From Megaleporinus macrocephalus (taxonomy: Eukaryota; Chordata; Actinopteri; Characiformes; Anostomidae), in contig CM038709.1 in the NCBI GenBank assembly GCA_021613375.1, forward strand, positions 36,674,428 to 36,738,427: a stretch of 64,000 nt of DNA, read 5' to 3'. The notes beneath the pieces are model-generated. The model was not told the origin of the DNA and ran no database searches. It was given only the letters and a program-made list of their open reading frames with translations. Shown here one piece after another: positions 35,753 to 47,427 of this stretch (within the stretch, counting starts at the first letter, position 1; the number at the start of each line of letters is the position of its first letter). Position numbers and translations under genes: made by a program.

Positions 35753-35991
35753 TATAAGTATGGGTGCCTGCACGAATATCGCTTGCCGCGAACAGTCTAA
35801 AAAGTGGACGGGGGTGTCTGTGCCTGATCCTCTCGTACCGGCACAACACGCGCAAGTGCACACACACACACATTACCACAAGCGACCATTTTCAGCATTT
35901 CAATGGCAGTGACACGGTGGTGGTGTGTGTGTTTGTGATCCTATCGTACCAGCACAACACACACACACACCTCCACTACGCGATGACGTCA
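35753..35991 (+). promoter_or_regulatory. TATA-like and CRE sequences in the CpG-rich part of each unit
   Basis: In unit 1, GGCTATAAGTATGGG (TATAAG at 35753-35758) follows a CpG-rich segment with many CG dinucleotides. A perfect CRE palindrome TGACGTCA lies at 35984-35991. Both are repeated in every unit. TATA with a downstream CRE is unusual for a classical promoter, so promoter function is inference only. Confidence 0.35.
35795..35970. mobile_element. scrambled foldback-element fragments inside the unit
   Basis: CCTGATCCTCTCGTACCGGC and GATCCTATCGTACCAGC resemble the inverted family core (CTGATCCACTCATACCAGC), while CAGCATTTCAATGGCAGTGA and GACACGGTGGTGG resemble the forward core. Pieces of one family thus lie in both orientations, separated by short (CA)n tracts. 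Confidence 0.5.
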
Positions 35992-36345
35992 CGACGTGCG
36001 GACGGCAGAGCTTAGATTAAGATTTCAGATATCTGCACGCGGTTTCTTCTGGTCAGTAACTATTCGTGGCTCACAAATAGTCTAAAAAGCTACATTTTAA
36101 AGCTAATGTTATTACTATAGCTGCTGTGTGTTTGGTCTAGTTCATCGTGAAGCTAAATAGTAGCTAATATGTGCTATGTTGATACTTCTTTTGAGGGATT
36201 GGTCATGGTGGCGTCATCGCGGAGCCCTCACGTTATGCAAGTTCAGCTAATAATTGTTTAATTTTCTCCTTGTTCTATTTTAGTTCAGCTTAAAGGGTTA
36301 AGAAACGGTTCTGTGTCTTGGGCTCTGAGGTACATCTAACCAGCT

Positions 36346-36411
36346 GGTGGCCTAATGGCTCAGGCGCTGGCCTTCCGTGCCAGACGTCGAAGGTTTGGTT
36401 CCCACCTAGGG
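36346..36411 (+). other. tRNA-like Pol III module (A box, anticodon-like hairpin, B box), one per unit
   Basis: A box TGGCTCAGGCG (36356-36366) and B box GGTTTGGTTCC (36392-36402, two mismatches to GGTTCGANTCC) sit about 26 bp apart. Between them CTGGC (36367-36371) pairs with GCCAG (36379-36383) around a 7-base loop CTTCCGT, as in an anticodon arm. No acceptor stem closes around it, so it is a tRNA-derived SINE-like head or relic, not a working tRNA. Present at offset ~717-730 in all units, with variants: units 3 and 7 lose two bases of the anticodon arm, and unit 6 alters it. Confidence 0.5.
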
Positions 36412-36574
36412 TGTGGAGCTTGTAAAGATAGGCAGCGTAAGAAATATTTTTTGGCTGATTGTATGGAGTGTCTTAACTACGATGGGTACAACGCCAAGTT
36501 TGTAACCTTTAAACCACCGCCTTTGATCTATCGACATTATCTGTTTTATAAGCTTCAATTACCACATAGGAACA

Positions 36575-37295
36575 GTTTGTTGTTCAACAGTTACAGTCTG
36601 TGGTCCGTCTGATACACTGCAAAAAATGTCATCCTTTCTCACCCTGTTCTTTAATAGGACACACACAGGACCATCACACAGCAGGCACAGTTAGGAAGGT
36701 AGATCATTCTCATCACTGCAGTGATACTGATGTGTTGGTGGTGTGTTACTGTGTGTTGCGCTGGTCTAAGTGGATCAAACACAGCAATGTTGCTGGGGTT
36801 TTCAAGCACCCTAGAGTCAGTGCTGGGCTGAGAATAGTCCACCAACCTTAAGCGTCCAGCCAACAGTGTCCTGTGACCACTAATGAAGGACTAGAGAATG
36901 ACTTACACAAACTGTGCAGCAACAAACCAGTTATCATCTATTATTTTACATGTACATGGTGGACTAGCAAGGTGGACATTTCCAATAGAGTGGTCAGTGA
37001 GTGGACACGCAGGGTTTAACATCTCCCCCACACCACCAATACTACGTCGGTGTCCTTAAAGTGCTGAGAAAGACCCACAACACAAATAATATCTGCTTTG
37101 CAGTGGTCTTTTGGGGTCCTTATTATTGAAGAAAAGAATGAAAGGTGGCTAACTAGGTATACAGAGGACACACGGACTACAGTCTGTAATTGTAGATCTA
37201 CAAGGTACACCTGTATTGTAAACGGAGCTGATAAAATGGACAAAGGGTGTAGATACAAGTAGATGGTTTTAATGTTATGGCTGATCGGTGTGTAA
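36575..37295. mobile_element. foldback TIR element copy embedded in each unit
   Basis: In unit 1 it runs from AACAGTTACAGTCTGTGGTC through GATACTGATGTGTTGGTGG, GTCTAAGTGGATCAAACAC and the inverted arm GACTACAGTCTGTAATTGT, GGAGCTGATAAAATGG, to the terminal GATGGTTTTAATGTTATGG CTGATCGGTGT. The left terminal repeat is missing. The same copy lies at the same offset in all units, so it was present before the array amplified. Confidence 0.7.
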
Positions 37296-37590
37296 ACCAA
37301 CACGCACATCATATTTTACATAACAACCTTGTAGGAGCTGCTACACACAAATAGGCTTCATTTACGCACCGACACGTTGTCAGTCACAAATCGCCCTCTG
37401 GCCCTTTAAGGGCTCACTGAGAGAATCGGGCACTTCTTACAAGTTGAACGGAGCTTCGTTTCCCTGTTTCTTATCATCCTAATTATTTATCCTTCTTAAT
37501 TATTAAGTGTCAGTTCGTTTCAGCGATTTCAAAAGAAACCCCTACAACATGCAGATACGGCCCACATTTCATCATCGACCAGATTTAGCC

Positions 37591-39555
37591 CGATGAACGG
37601 TGGCGCACGTTAAGCAACAGGGAGCAGCTCGAGCTTTCGTCTAAGTGCAGTATATCTGCGCTGCAGGAAGGAACGCGCGATGACGCGACAAAACGCTGAC
37701 GGCGGGGCCGAGGCTATAAGTATGGGTGCCTGCACGAATATCGCTTGCCGCGAACAGTCTAAAAAGTGGACGGGGGTGTCTGTGCCTGATCCTCTCGTAC
37801 CGGCACAACACGCGCAAGTGCACACACACACACATTACCACAAGCGACCATTTTCAGCATTTCAATGGCAGTGACACGGTGGTGGTGTGTGTGTTTGTGA
37901 TCCTATCGTACCAGCACAACACACACACACACACCTCCACTACGCGATGACGTCACGACGTGCGGACGGCAGAGCTTAGATTAAGATTTCAGATATCTGC
38001 ACGCGGTTTCTTCTGGTCAGTAACTATTCGTGGCTCACAAATAGTCTAAAAAGCTACATTTTAAAGCTAATGTTATTACTATAGCTGCTGTGTGTTTGGT
38101 CTAGTTCATCGTGAAGCTAAATATTAGCTAATATGTGCTATGTTGATACTTCTTTTGAGGGATTGGTCATGGTGGCGTCATCGCGGAGCCCTCACGTTAT
38201 GCAAGTTCAGCTAATAATTGTTTAATTTTCTCCTTGTTCTATTTTAGTTCAGCTTAAAGGGTTAAGAAACGGTTCTGTGTCTTGGGCTCTGAGGTACATC
38301 TAACCAGCTGGTGGCCTAATGGCTTAGGCGCTGGCCTTCCGTGCCAGACGTCGAAGGTTTGGTTCCCACCTAGGGTGTGGAGCTTGTAAAGATAGGCAGC
38401 GTAAGAAATATTTTTTGGCTGATTGTATGGAGTGTCTTAACTACGATGGGTACAACGCCAAGTTTGTAACCTTTAAACCACCGCCTTTGATCTATCGACA
38501 TTATCTGTTTTATAAGCTTCAATTACCACATAGGAACAGTTTGTTGTTCAACAGTTACAGTCTGTGGTCCGTCTGATACACTGCAAAAAATGTCATCCTT
38601 TCTCACCCTGTTCTTTAATAGGACACACACAGGACCATCACACAGCAGGCACAGTTAGGAAGGTAGATCATTCTCATCACTGCAGTGATACTGATGTGTT
38701 GGTGGTGTGTTACTGTGTGTTGCGCTGGTCTAAGTGGATCAAACACAGCAATGTTGCTGGGGTTTTCAAGCACCCTAGAGTCAGTGCTGGGCTGAGAATA
38801 GTCCACCAACCTTAAGCGTCCAGCCAACAGTGTCCTGTGACCACTAATGAAGGACTAGAGAATGACTTACACAAACTGTGCAGCAACAAACCAGTTATCA
38901 TCTATTATTTTACATGTACATGGTGGACTAGCAAGGTGGACATGTCCAATAGAGTGGTCAGTGAGTGGAAACGCAGGGCTTAACATCTCCCCCACACCAC
39001 CAATACTACGTCGGTGTCCTTAAAGTGCTGAGAAAGACCCACAACGCAAATAATATCTGCTTTGCGGTGGTCCTTTGGGGTCCTTATTATTGAAGAAAAG
39101 AATGAAAGGTGGCTAACTAAGTATACAGAGGAACACACGGACTACAGTCTGTAATTGTAGATCTACAAGGTACACCTGTATTGTAAACGGAGCTGATAAA
39201 ATGGACAAAGGGTGTAGATACAAGTAGATGGTTTTAATGTTATGGCTGATCGGTGTGTAAACCACCACGCACATCATATATTACATAACAACCTTGTAGG
39301 AGCTGCTACACACAAATAGGCTTCATTTACGCACCGACACGTTGTCAGTCACAAATCGCCCTCTGGCCCTTTACGGGCTCACTGAGAGAATCGGGCACTT
39401 CTTACAAGTTGAACGGAGCTTCGTTTCCCTGTTTCTTATCATCCTAATTATTTATCCTTCTTAATTATTAAGTGTCAGTTCGTTTCAGCGATTTCAAAAG
39501 AAACCCCTACAACATGCAGATACGGCCCACATTTCATCATCGACCAGATTTAGCC
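37591..39555 (+). repeat. macrosatellite unit 2 (intermediate)
   Basis: 1,965 bp. Mixed marks: GAGGTACATCT and CTTGTAAAGATAG as in subtype A, but TGGCTTAGGCG in the A box; right end CCACCACGCAC, CATATATTAC, CCCTTTACGGGC. Confidence 0.95.
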
Positions 39556-41527
39556 CGATGAACGGTGGCGCACGTTAAGCAACAGGGAGCAGCTCGAGCT
39601 TTCGTCTAAGTGCAGTATATCTGCGCTGCAGGAAGGAACGCGCGATGACGCGACAAAACGCTGACGGCGGGGCCGAGGCTATAAGTATGGGTGCCTGCAC
39701 GAATATCGCTTGCCGCGAACAGTCTAAAAAGTGGACGGGGGTGTCTGTGCCTGATCCTCTCGTACCGGCACAACACGCGCAAGTGCACACACACACACAT
39801 TACCACAAGCGACCATTCTCAGCATTTCAATGGCAGTGACACGGTGGTGGTGGTGATGTGTGTGTGTTTCTGATCCTATCGTACCAGCACAACACACACA
39901 CACACCTCCACTACGCGATGACGTCACGACGTGCGGACGGCAGAGCTTAGATTAAGATTTCAGATATCTGCACGCGGTTTCTTCTGGTCAGTAACTATTC
40001 GTGGCTCACAAATAGTCTAAAAAGCTACATTTTAAAGCTAATGTTATTACTATAGCTGCTGTGTGTTTGGTCTAGTTCATCGTGAAGCTAAATAGTAGCT
40101 AATATGTGCTATGTTGATACTTCTTTTGAAGGATTGGTCATGGTGGCGTCATCGCGGAGCCCTCACGTTATGCAAGTTCAGCTAATAATTGTTTAATTTT
40201 CTTCTTGTTCTATTTTAGTTCAGCTTAAAGGGTTAAGAAACGGTTCTGTGTCTTGGGCTCTGGGGTGGTACTTCTCACCACCTGGTGGCCTAATGGCTTA
40301 GGCGCTGGCCTTCCGTCCAGACGTTGAAGGTTTGGTTCCCACCTAGGGTGTGGAGCTAGTAAAGACAGGCAGCGTAAGAAATATATTTTTGGCTGATTGT
40401 ATGGAGTGTCTTAACTACGATGGGTACAACGCCAACTTGTAACCTTTAAACCACCGCCTTTGATCTAGCGACATTGTCTGTTTTATCAGCTTCAATTACC
40501 ACATAGGAACAGTTTGTTGTTCAACAGTTACAGTCTGTGGTCCGTCTGATACACTGCAAAAAATGTCATCCTTTCTCACCCTGTTCTTTAATAGGACACA
40601 CACAGGACCATCACACAGCAGGCACAGTTAGGAAGGTAGATCATTCTCATCACTGCAGTGATACTGATGTGTTGGTGGTGTGTTACTGTGTGTTGCGCTG
40701 GTCTAAGTGGATCAAACACAGCAATGTTGCTGGGGTTTTCAAGCACCCTAGAGTCAGTGCTGGGCTGAGAATAGTCCACCAACCTTAAGCGTCCAGCCAA
40801 CAGTGTCCTGTGACCACTAATGAAGGACTAGAGAATGACTTACACAAACTGTGCAGCAACAAACCAGTTATCATCTATTATTTTACATGTACATGGTGGA
40901 CTAGCAAGGTGGACATTTCCAATAGAGTGGTCAGTGAGTGGACACGCAGGGTTTAACATCTCCCCCACACCACCAATACTACGTCGGTGTCCTTAAAGTG
41001 CTGAGAAAGACCCACAACACAAATAATATCTGCTTTGCAGTGGTCTTTTGGGGTCCTTATTATTGAAGAAAAGAATGAAAGGTGGCTAACTAGGTATACA
41101 GAGGACACACGGACTACAGTCTGTAATTGTAGATCTACAAGGTACACCTGTATTGTAAACGGAGCTGATAAAATGGACAAAGGGTGTAGATACAAGTAGA
41201 TGGTTTTAATGTTATGGCTGATCGGTGTGTAAACCAACACGCACATCATATTTTACATAACAACCTTGTAGGAGCTGCTACACACAAATAGGCTTCATTT
41301 ACGCACCGACACGTTGTCAGTCACAAATCGCCCCCTGGCCCTTTAAGGGCTCACTGAGAGAATCGGGCACTTCTTACAAGTTGAACGGAGCTTCGTTTCC
41401 CTGTTTCTTATCATCCTAATTATTTATCCTTCTTAATTATTAAGTGTCAGTTCGTTTCAGCGATTTCAAAAGAAACCCCTACAACATGCAGATACGGCCC
41501 ACATTTCATCATCGACCAGATTTAGCC
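39556..41527 (+). repeat. macrosatellite unit 3 (subtype B)
   Basis: 1,972 bp, longest copy. Subtype B marks: GGGGTGGTACTTCT, shortened CCTTCCGTCCAGACG, CTAGTAAAGACAG, AAATATATTTTT; also an expanded GGTGGTGGTGATG tract. Confidence 0.95.
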
Positions 41528-43492
41528 CGATGAACGGTGGCGCACGTTAAGCAACAGGGAGCAGCTCGAGCTTTCGTCTAAGTGCAGTATATCTGCGCTG
41601 CAGGAAGGAACGCGCGATGACGCGACAAAACGCTGACGGCGGGGCCGAGGCTATAAGTATGGGTGCCTGCACGAATATCGCTTGCCGCGAACAGTCTAAA
41701 AAGTGGACGGGGGTGTCTGTGCCTGATCCTCTCGTACCGGCACAACACGCGCAAGTGCACACACACACACATTACCACAAGCGACCATTTTCAGCATTTC
41801 AATGGCAGTGACACGGTGGTGGTGTGTGTGTTTGTGATCCTATCGTACCAGCACAACACACACACACACACCTCCACTACGCGATGACGTCACGACGTGC
41901 GGACGGCAGAGCTTAGATTAAGATTTCAGATATCTGCACGCGGTTTCTTCTGGTCAGTAACTATTCGTGGCTCACAAATAGTCTAAAAAGCTACATTTTA
42001 AAGCTAATGTTATTACTATAGCTGCTGTGTGTTTGGTCTAGTTCATCGTGAAGCTAAATAGTAGCTAATATGTGCTATGTTGATACTTCTTTTGAGGGAT
42101 TGGTCATGGTGGCGTCATCGCGGAGCCCTCACGTTATGCAAGTTCAGCTAATAATTGTTTAATTTTCTCCTTGTTCTATTTTAGTTCAGCTTAAAGGGTT
42201 AAGAAACGGTTCTGTGTCTTGGGCTCTGAGGTACATCTAACAAGCTGGTGGCCTAATGGCTTAGGCGCTGGCCTTCCATGCCAGATGTCGAAGGTTTGGT
42301 TCCCACCTAGGGTGTGGAGCTAGTAAAGATAGGCAGCGTAAGAAATATTTTTTGGCTGATTGTATGGAGTGTCTTAACTACGATGGGTACAACGCCAAGT
42401 TTGTAACCTTTAAACCACCGCCTTTGATCTATCGACATTATCTGTTTTGTCAGCTTCAATTACCACATAGGAACAGTTTGTTGTTCAACAGTTACAGTCT
42501 GTGGTCCGTCTGATACACTGCAAAAAATGTCATCCTTTCTCACCCTGTTCTTTAATAGGACACACACAGGACCATCACACAGCAGGCACAGTTAGGAAGG
42601 TAGATCATTCTCATCACTGCAGTGATACTGATGTGTTGGTGGTGTGTTACTGTGTGTTGCGCTGGTCTAAGTGGATCAAACACAGCAATGTTGCTGGGGT
42701 TTTCAAGCACCCTAGAGTCAGTGCTGGGCTGAGAATAGTCCACCAACCTTAAGCGTCCAGCCAACAGTGTCCTGTGACCACTAATGAAGGACTAGAGAAT
42801 GACTTACACAAACTGTGCAGCAACAAACCAGTTATCATCTATTATTTTACATGTACATGGTGGACTAGCAAGGTGGACATGTCCAATAGAGTGGTCAGTG
42901 AGTGGACACGCAGGGTTTAACATCTCCCCCACACCACCAATACTACGTCAGTGTCCCTGAAGTGCTGAGAAAGACCCACCACGCAAATAATATCTGCTTT
43001 GCGGTGGTCCTTTGGGGTCCTTCTTATTGAAGAAAGGAATGAAAGGTGGCTAACTGAGTATACAGAGGAACACACGGACTACAGTCTGTAATTGTAGATC
43101 TACAAGGTACACCTGTATTGTAAACGGAGCTGATAAAATGGACAAAGGGTGTAGATACAAGTAGATGGTTTTAATGTTATGGCTGATCGGTGTGTAAACC
43201 ACCACGCACATCATATATTACATAACAACCTTGTAGGAGCTGCTACACACAAATAGGCTTCATTTACGCACCGACACGTTGTCAGTCACAAATCGCCCTC
43301 TGGCCCTTTACGGGCTCACTGAGAGAATCGGGCACTTCTTACAAGTTGAACGGAGCTTCGTTTCCCTGTTTCTTATCATCCTAATTATTTATCCTTCTTA
43401 ATTATTAAGTGTCAGTTCGTTTCAGCGATTTCAAAAGAAACCCCTACAACATGCAGATACGGCCCACATTTCATCATCGACCAGATTTAGCC
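41528..43492 (+). repeat. macrosatellite unit 4 (intermediate)
   Basis: 1,965 bp. GAGGTACATCTAACAAG, CCTTCCATGCCAGATG and CTAGTAAAGATAG combine marks of both subtypes; right part CCCTTTACGGGC as in units 2 and 7. Confidence 0.95.
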
Positions 43493-45456
43493 CGATGAAC
43501 GGTGGCGCACGTTAAGCAACAGGGAGCAGCTCGAGCTTTCGTCTAAGTGCAGTATATCTGCGCTGCAGGAAGGAACGCGCGATGACGCGACAAAACGCTG
43601 ACGGCGGGGCCGAGGCTATAAGTATGGGTGCCTGCACGAATATCGCTTGCCGCGAACAGTCTAAAAAGTGGACGGGGGTGTCTGTGCCTGATCCTCTCGT
43701 ACCGGCACAACACGCGCAAGTGCACACACACACACATTACCACAAGCGACCATTTTCAGCATTTCAATGGCAGTGACACGGTGGTGGTGTGTGTGTTTGT
43801 GATCCTATCGTACCAGCACAACACACACACACACACCTCCACTACGCGATGACGTCACGACGTGCGGACGGCAGAGCTTAGATTAAGATTTCAGATATCT
43901 GCACGCGGTTTCTTCTGGTCAGTAACTATTCGTGGCTCACAAATAGTCTAAAAAGCTACATTTTAAAGCTAATGTTATTACTATAGCTGCTGTGTGTTTG
44001 GTCTAGTTCATCGTGAAGCTAAATATTAGCTAATATGTGCTATGTTGATACTTCTTTTGAGGGATTGGTCATGGTGGCGTCATCGCGGAGCCCTCACGTT
44101 ATGCAAGTTCAGCTAATAATTGTTTAATTTTCTCCTTGTTCTATTTTAGTTCAGCTTAAAGGGTTAAGAAACGGTTCTGTGTCTTGGGCTCTGAGGTACA
44201 TCTAACCAGCTGGTGGCCTAATGGCTCAGGCGCTGGCCTTCCGTGCCAGACGTCGAAGGTTTGGTTCCCACCTAGGGTGTGGAGCTTGTAAAGATAGGCA
44301 GCGTAAGAAATATTTTTTGGCTGATTGTATGGAGTGTCTTAACTACGATGGGTACAACGCCAAGTTTGTAACCTTTAAACCACCGCCTTTGATCTATCGA
44401 CATTATCTGTTTTATAAGCTTCAATTACCACATAGGAACAGTTTGTTGTTCAACAGTTACAGTCTGTGGTCCGTCTGATACACTGCAAAAAATGTCATCC
44501 TTTCTCACCCTGTTCTTTAATAGGACACACACAGGACCATCACACAGCAGGCACAGTTAGGAAGGTAGATCATTCTCATCACTGCAGTGATACTGATGTG
44601 TTGGTGGTGTGTTACTGTGTGTTGCGCTGGTCTAAGTGGATCAAACACAGCAATGTTGCTGGGGTTTTCAAGCACCCTAGAGTCAGTGCTGGGCTGAGAA
44701 TAGTCCACCAACCTTAAGCGTCCAGCCAACAGTGTCCTGTGACCACTAATGAAGGACTAGAGAATGACTTACACAAACTGTGCAGCAACAAACCAGTTAT
44801 CATCTATTATTTTACATGTACATGGTGGACTAGCAAGGTGGACATGTCCAATAGAGTGGTCAGTGAGTGGACACGCAGGGTTTAACATCTCCCCCACACC
44901 ACCAATACTACGTCGGTGTCCTTAAAGTGCTGAGAAAGACCCACAACACAAATAATATCTGCTTTGCAGTGGTCTTTTGGGGTCCTTATTATTGAAGAAA
45001 AGAATGAAAGGTGGCTAACTAGGTATACAGAGGACACACGGACTACAGTCTGTAATTGTAGATCTACAAGGTACACCTGTATTGTAAACGGAGCTGATAA
45101 AATGGACAAAGGGTGTAGATACAAGTAGATGGTTTTAATGTTATGGCTGATCGGTGTGTAAACCACCACGCACATCATATATTACATAACAACCTTGTAG
45201 GAGCTGCTACACACAAATAGGCTTCATTTACGCACCGACACGTTGTCAGTCACAAATCGCCTCCTGGCCCTTTAAGGGCTCACTGAGAGAATCGGGCACT
45301 TCTTACAAGTTGAACGGAGCTTCGTTTCCCTGTTTCTTATCATCCTAATTATTTATCCTTCTTAATTATTAAGTGTCAGTTCGTTTCAGCGATTTCAAAA
45401 GAAACCCCTACAACATGCAGATACGGCCCACATTTCATCATCGACCAGATTTAGCC
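43493..45456 (+). repeat. macrosatellite unit 5 (subtype A)
   Basis: 1,964 bp. Subtype A marks as in unit 1 (TGGCTCAGGCG, CTTGTAAAGATAG); right part CGCCTCCTGGCC, shared with units 6 and 8. Confidence 0.95.
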
Positions 45457-47427
45457 CGATGAACGGTGGCGCACGTTAAGCAACAGGGAGCAGCTCGAGC
45501 TTTCGTCTAAGTGCAGTATATCTGCGCTGCAGGAAGGAACGCGCGATGACGCGACAAAACGCTGACGGCGGGGCCGAGGCTATAAGTATGGGTGCCTGCA
45601 CGAATATCGCTTGCCGCGAACAGTCTAAAAAGTGGACGGGGGTGTCTGTGCCTGATCCTCTCGTACCGGCACAACACGCGCAAGTGCACACACACACACA
45701 TTACCACAAGCGACCATTCTCAGCATTTCAATGGCAGTGACACGGTGGTGGTGGTGTGTGTGTTTGTGATCCTATCGTACCAGCACAACACACACACACA
45801 CACCTCCACTACGCGATGACGTCACGACGTGCGGACGGCAGAGCTTAGATTAAGATTTCAGATATCTGCACGCGGTTTCTTCTGGTCAGTAACTATTCGT
45901 GGCTCACAAATAGTCTAAAAAGCTACATTTTAAAGCTAATGTTATTACTATAGCTGCTGTGTGTTTGGTCTAGTTCATCGTGAAGCTAAATAGTAGCTAA
46001 TATGTGCTATGTTGATACTTCTTTTGAGGGATTGGTCATGGTGGCGTCATCGCGGAGCCCTCACGTTATGCAAGTTCAGCTAATAATTGTTTAATTTTCT
46101 CCTTGTTCTATTTTAGTTCAGCTTAAAGGGTTAAGAAACGGTTCTGTGTCTTGGGCTCTGGGGTGGTACTTCTAACCACCTGGTGGCCTAATGGCTTAGG
46201 CGCCGACCTTCCGTGCCAGACATCGAAGGTTTGGTTCCCACCTAGGGTGTGGAGCTAGTAAAGACAGGCAGCGTAAGAAATATATTTTTGGCTGATTGTA
46301 TGGAGTGTCTTAACTACGATGGGTACAACGCCAAGTTTGTAACCTTTAAACCACCGCCTTTGATCTAGCGACATTGTCTGTTTTATAAGCTTCAATTACC
46401 ACATAGGAACAGTTTGTTGTTCAACAGTTACAGTCTGTGGTCCGTCTGATACACTGCAAAAAATGTCATCCTTTCTCACCCTGTTCTTTAATAGGACACA
46501 CACAGGACCATCACACAGCAGGCACAGTTAGGAAGGTAGATCATTCTCATCACTGCAGTGATACTGATGTGTTGGTGGTGTGTTACTGTGTGTTGCGCTG
46601 GTCTAAGTGGATCAAACACAGCAATGTTGCTGGGGTTTTCAAGCACCCTAGAGTCAGTGCTGGGCTGAGAATAGTCCACCAACCTTAAGCGTCCAGCCAA
46701 CAGTGTCCTGTGACCACTAATGAAGGACTAGAGAATGACTTACACAAACTGTGCAGCAACAAACCAGTTATCATCTATTATTTTACATGTACATGGTGGA
46801 CTAGCAAGGTGGACATTTCCAATAGAGTGGTCAGTGAGTGGACACGCAGGGTTTAACATCTCCCCCACACCACCAATACTACGTCGGTGTCCTTAAAGTG
46901 CTGAGAAAGACCCACAACACAAATAATATCTGCTTTGCAGTGGTCTTTTGGGGTCCTTATTATTGAAGAAAAGAATGAAAGGTGGCTAACTAGGTATACA
47001 GAGGACACACGGACTACAGTCTGTAATTGTAGATCTACAAGGTACACCTGTATTGTAAACGGAGCTGATAAAATGGACAAAGGGTGTAGATACAAGTAGA
47101 TGGTTTTAATGTTATGGCTGATCGGTGTGTAAACCACCACGCACATCATATTTTACATAACAACCTTGTAGGAGCTGCTACACACAAATAGGCTTCATTT
47201 ACGCACCGACACGTTGTCAGTCACAAATCGCCTCCTGGCCCTTTAAGGGCTCACTGAGAGAATCGGGCACTTCTTACAAGTTGAACGGAGCTTCGTTTCC
47301 CTGTTTCTTATCATCCTAATTATTTATCCTTCTTAATTATTAAGTGTCAGTTCGTTTCAGCGATTTCAAAAGAAACCCCTACAACATGCAGATACGGCCC
47401 ACATTTCATCATCGACCAGATTTAGCC
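45457..47427 (+). repeat. macrosatellite unit 6 (subtype B)
   Basis: 1,971 bp. GGGGTGGTACTTCTAACC, altered module GGCGCCGACCTTCCGTGCC, CTAGTAAAGACAG, AAATATATTTTT. Confidence 0.95.

Larger units (their letters stand above)
35629..37590 (+). repeat. macrosatellite unit 1 (subtype A)
   Basis: 1,962 bp. Subtype A marks: GAGGTACATCT, TGGCTCAGGCG in the A box, GAGCTTGTAAAGATAG. Right end has AACCAACACGCAC and CATATTTTAC. Confidence 0.95.

Noticed and set aside
36355..36612. 85-residue frame starting MAQALAFRARRRRF, seen in units 1, 5, 8 and 9
   Set aside because: It starts in the tRNA-like module and is abolished by one C-to-T change (CAG to TAG) in the other units. It has no recognisable domain.
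36600..36851. Other short frames repeated in every unit (for example 83 and 98 residues)
   Set aside because: They lie in foldback-transposon sequence on both strands; repetition comes from the DNA unit, not from coding constraint.
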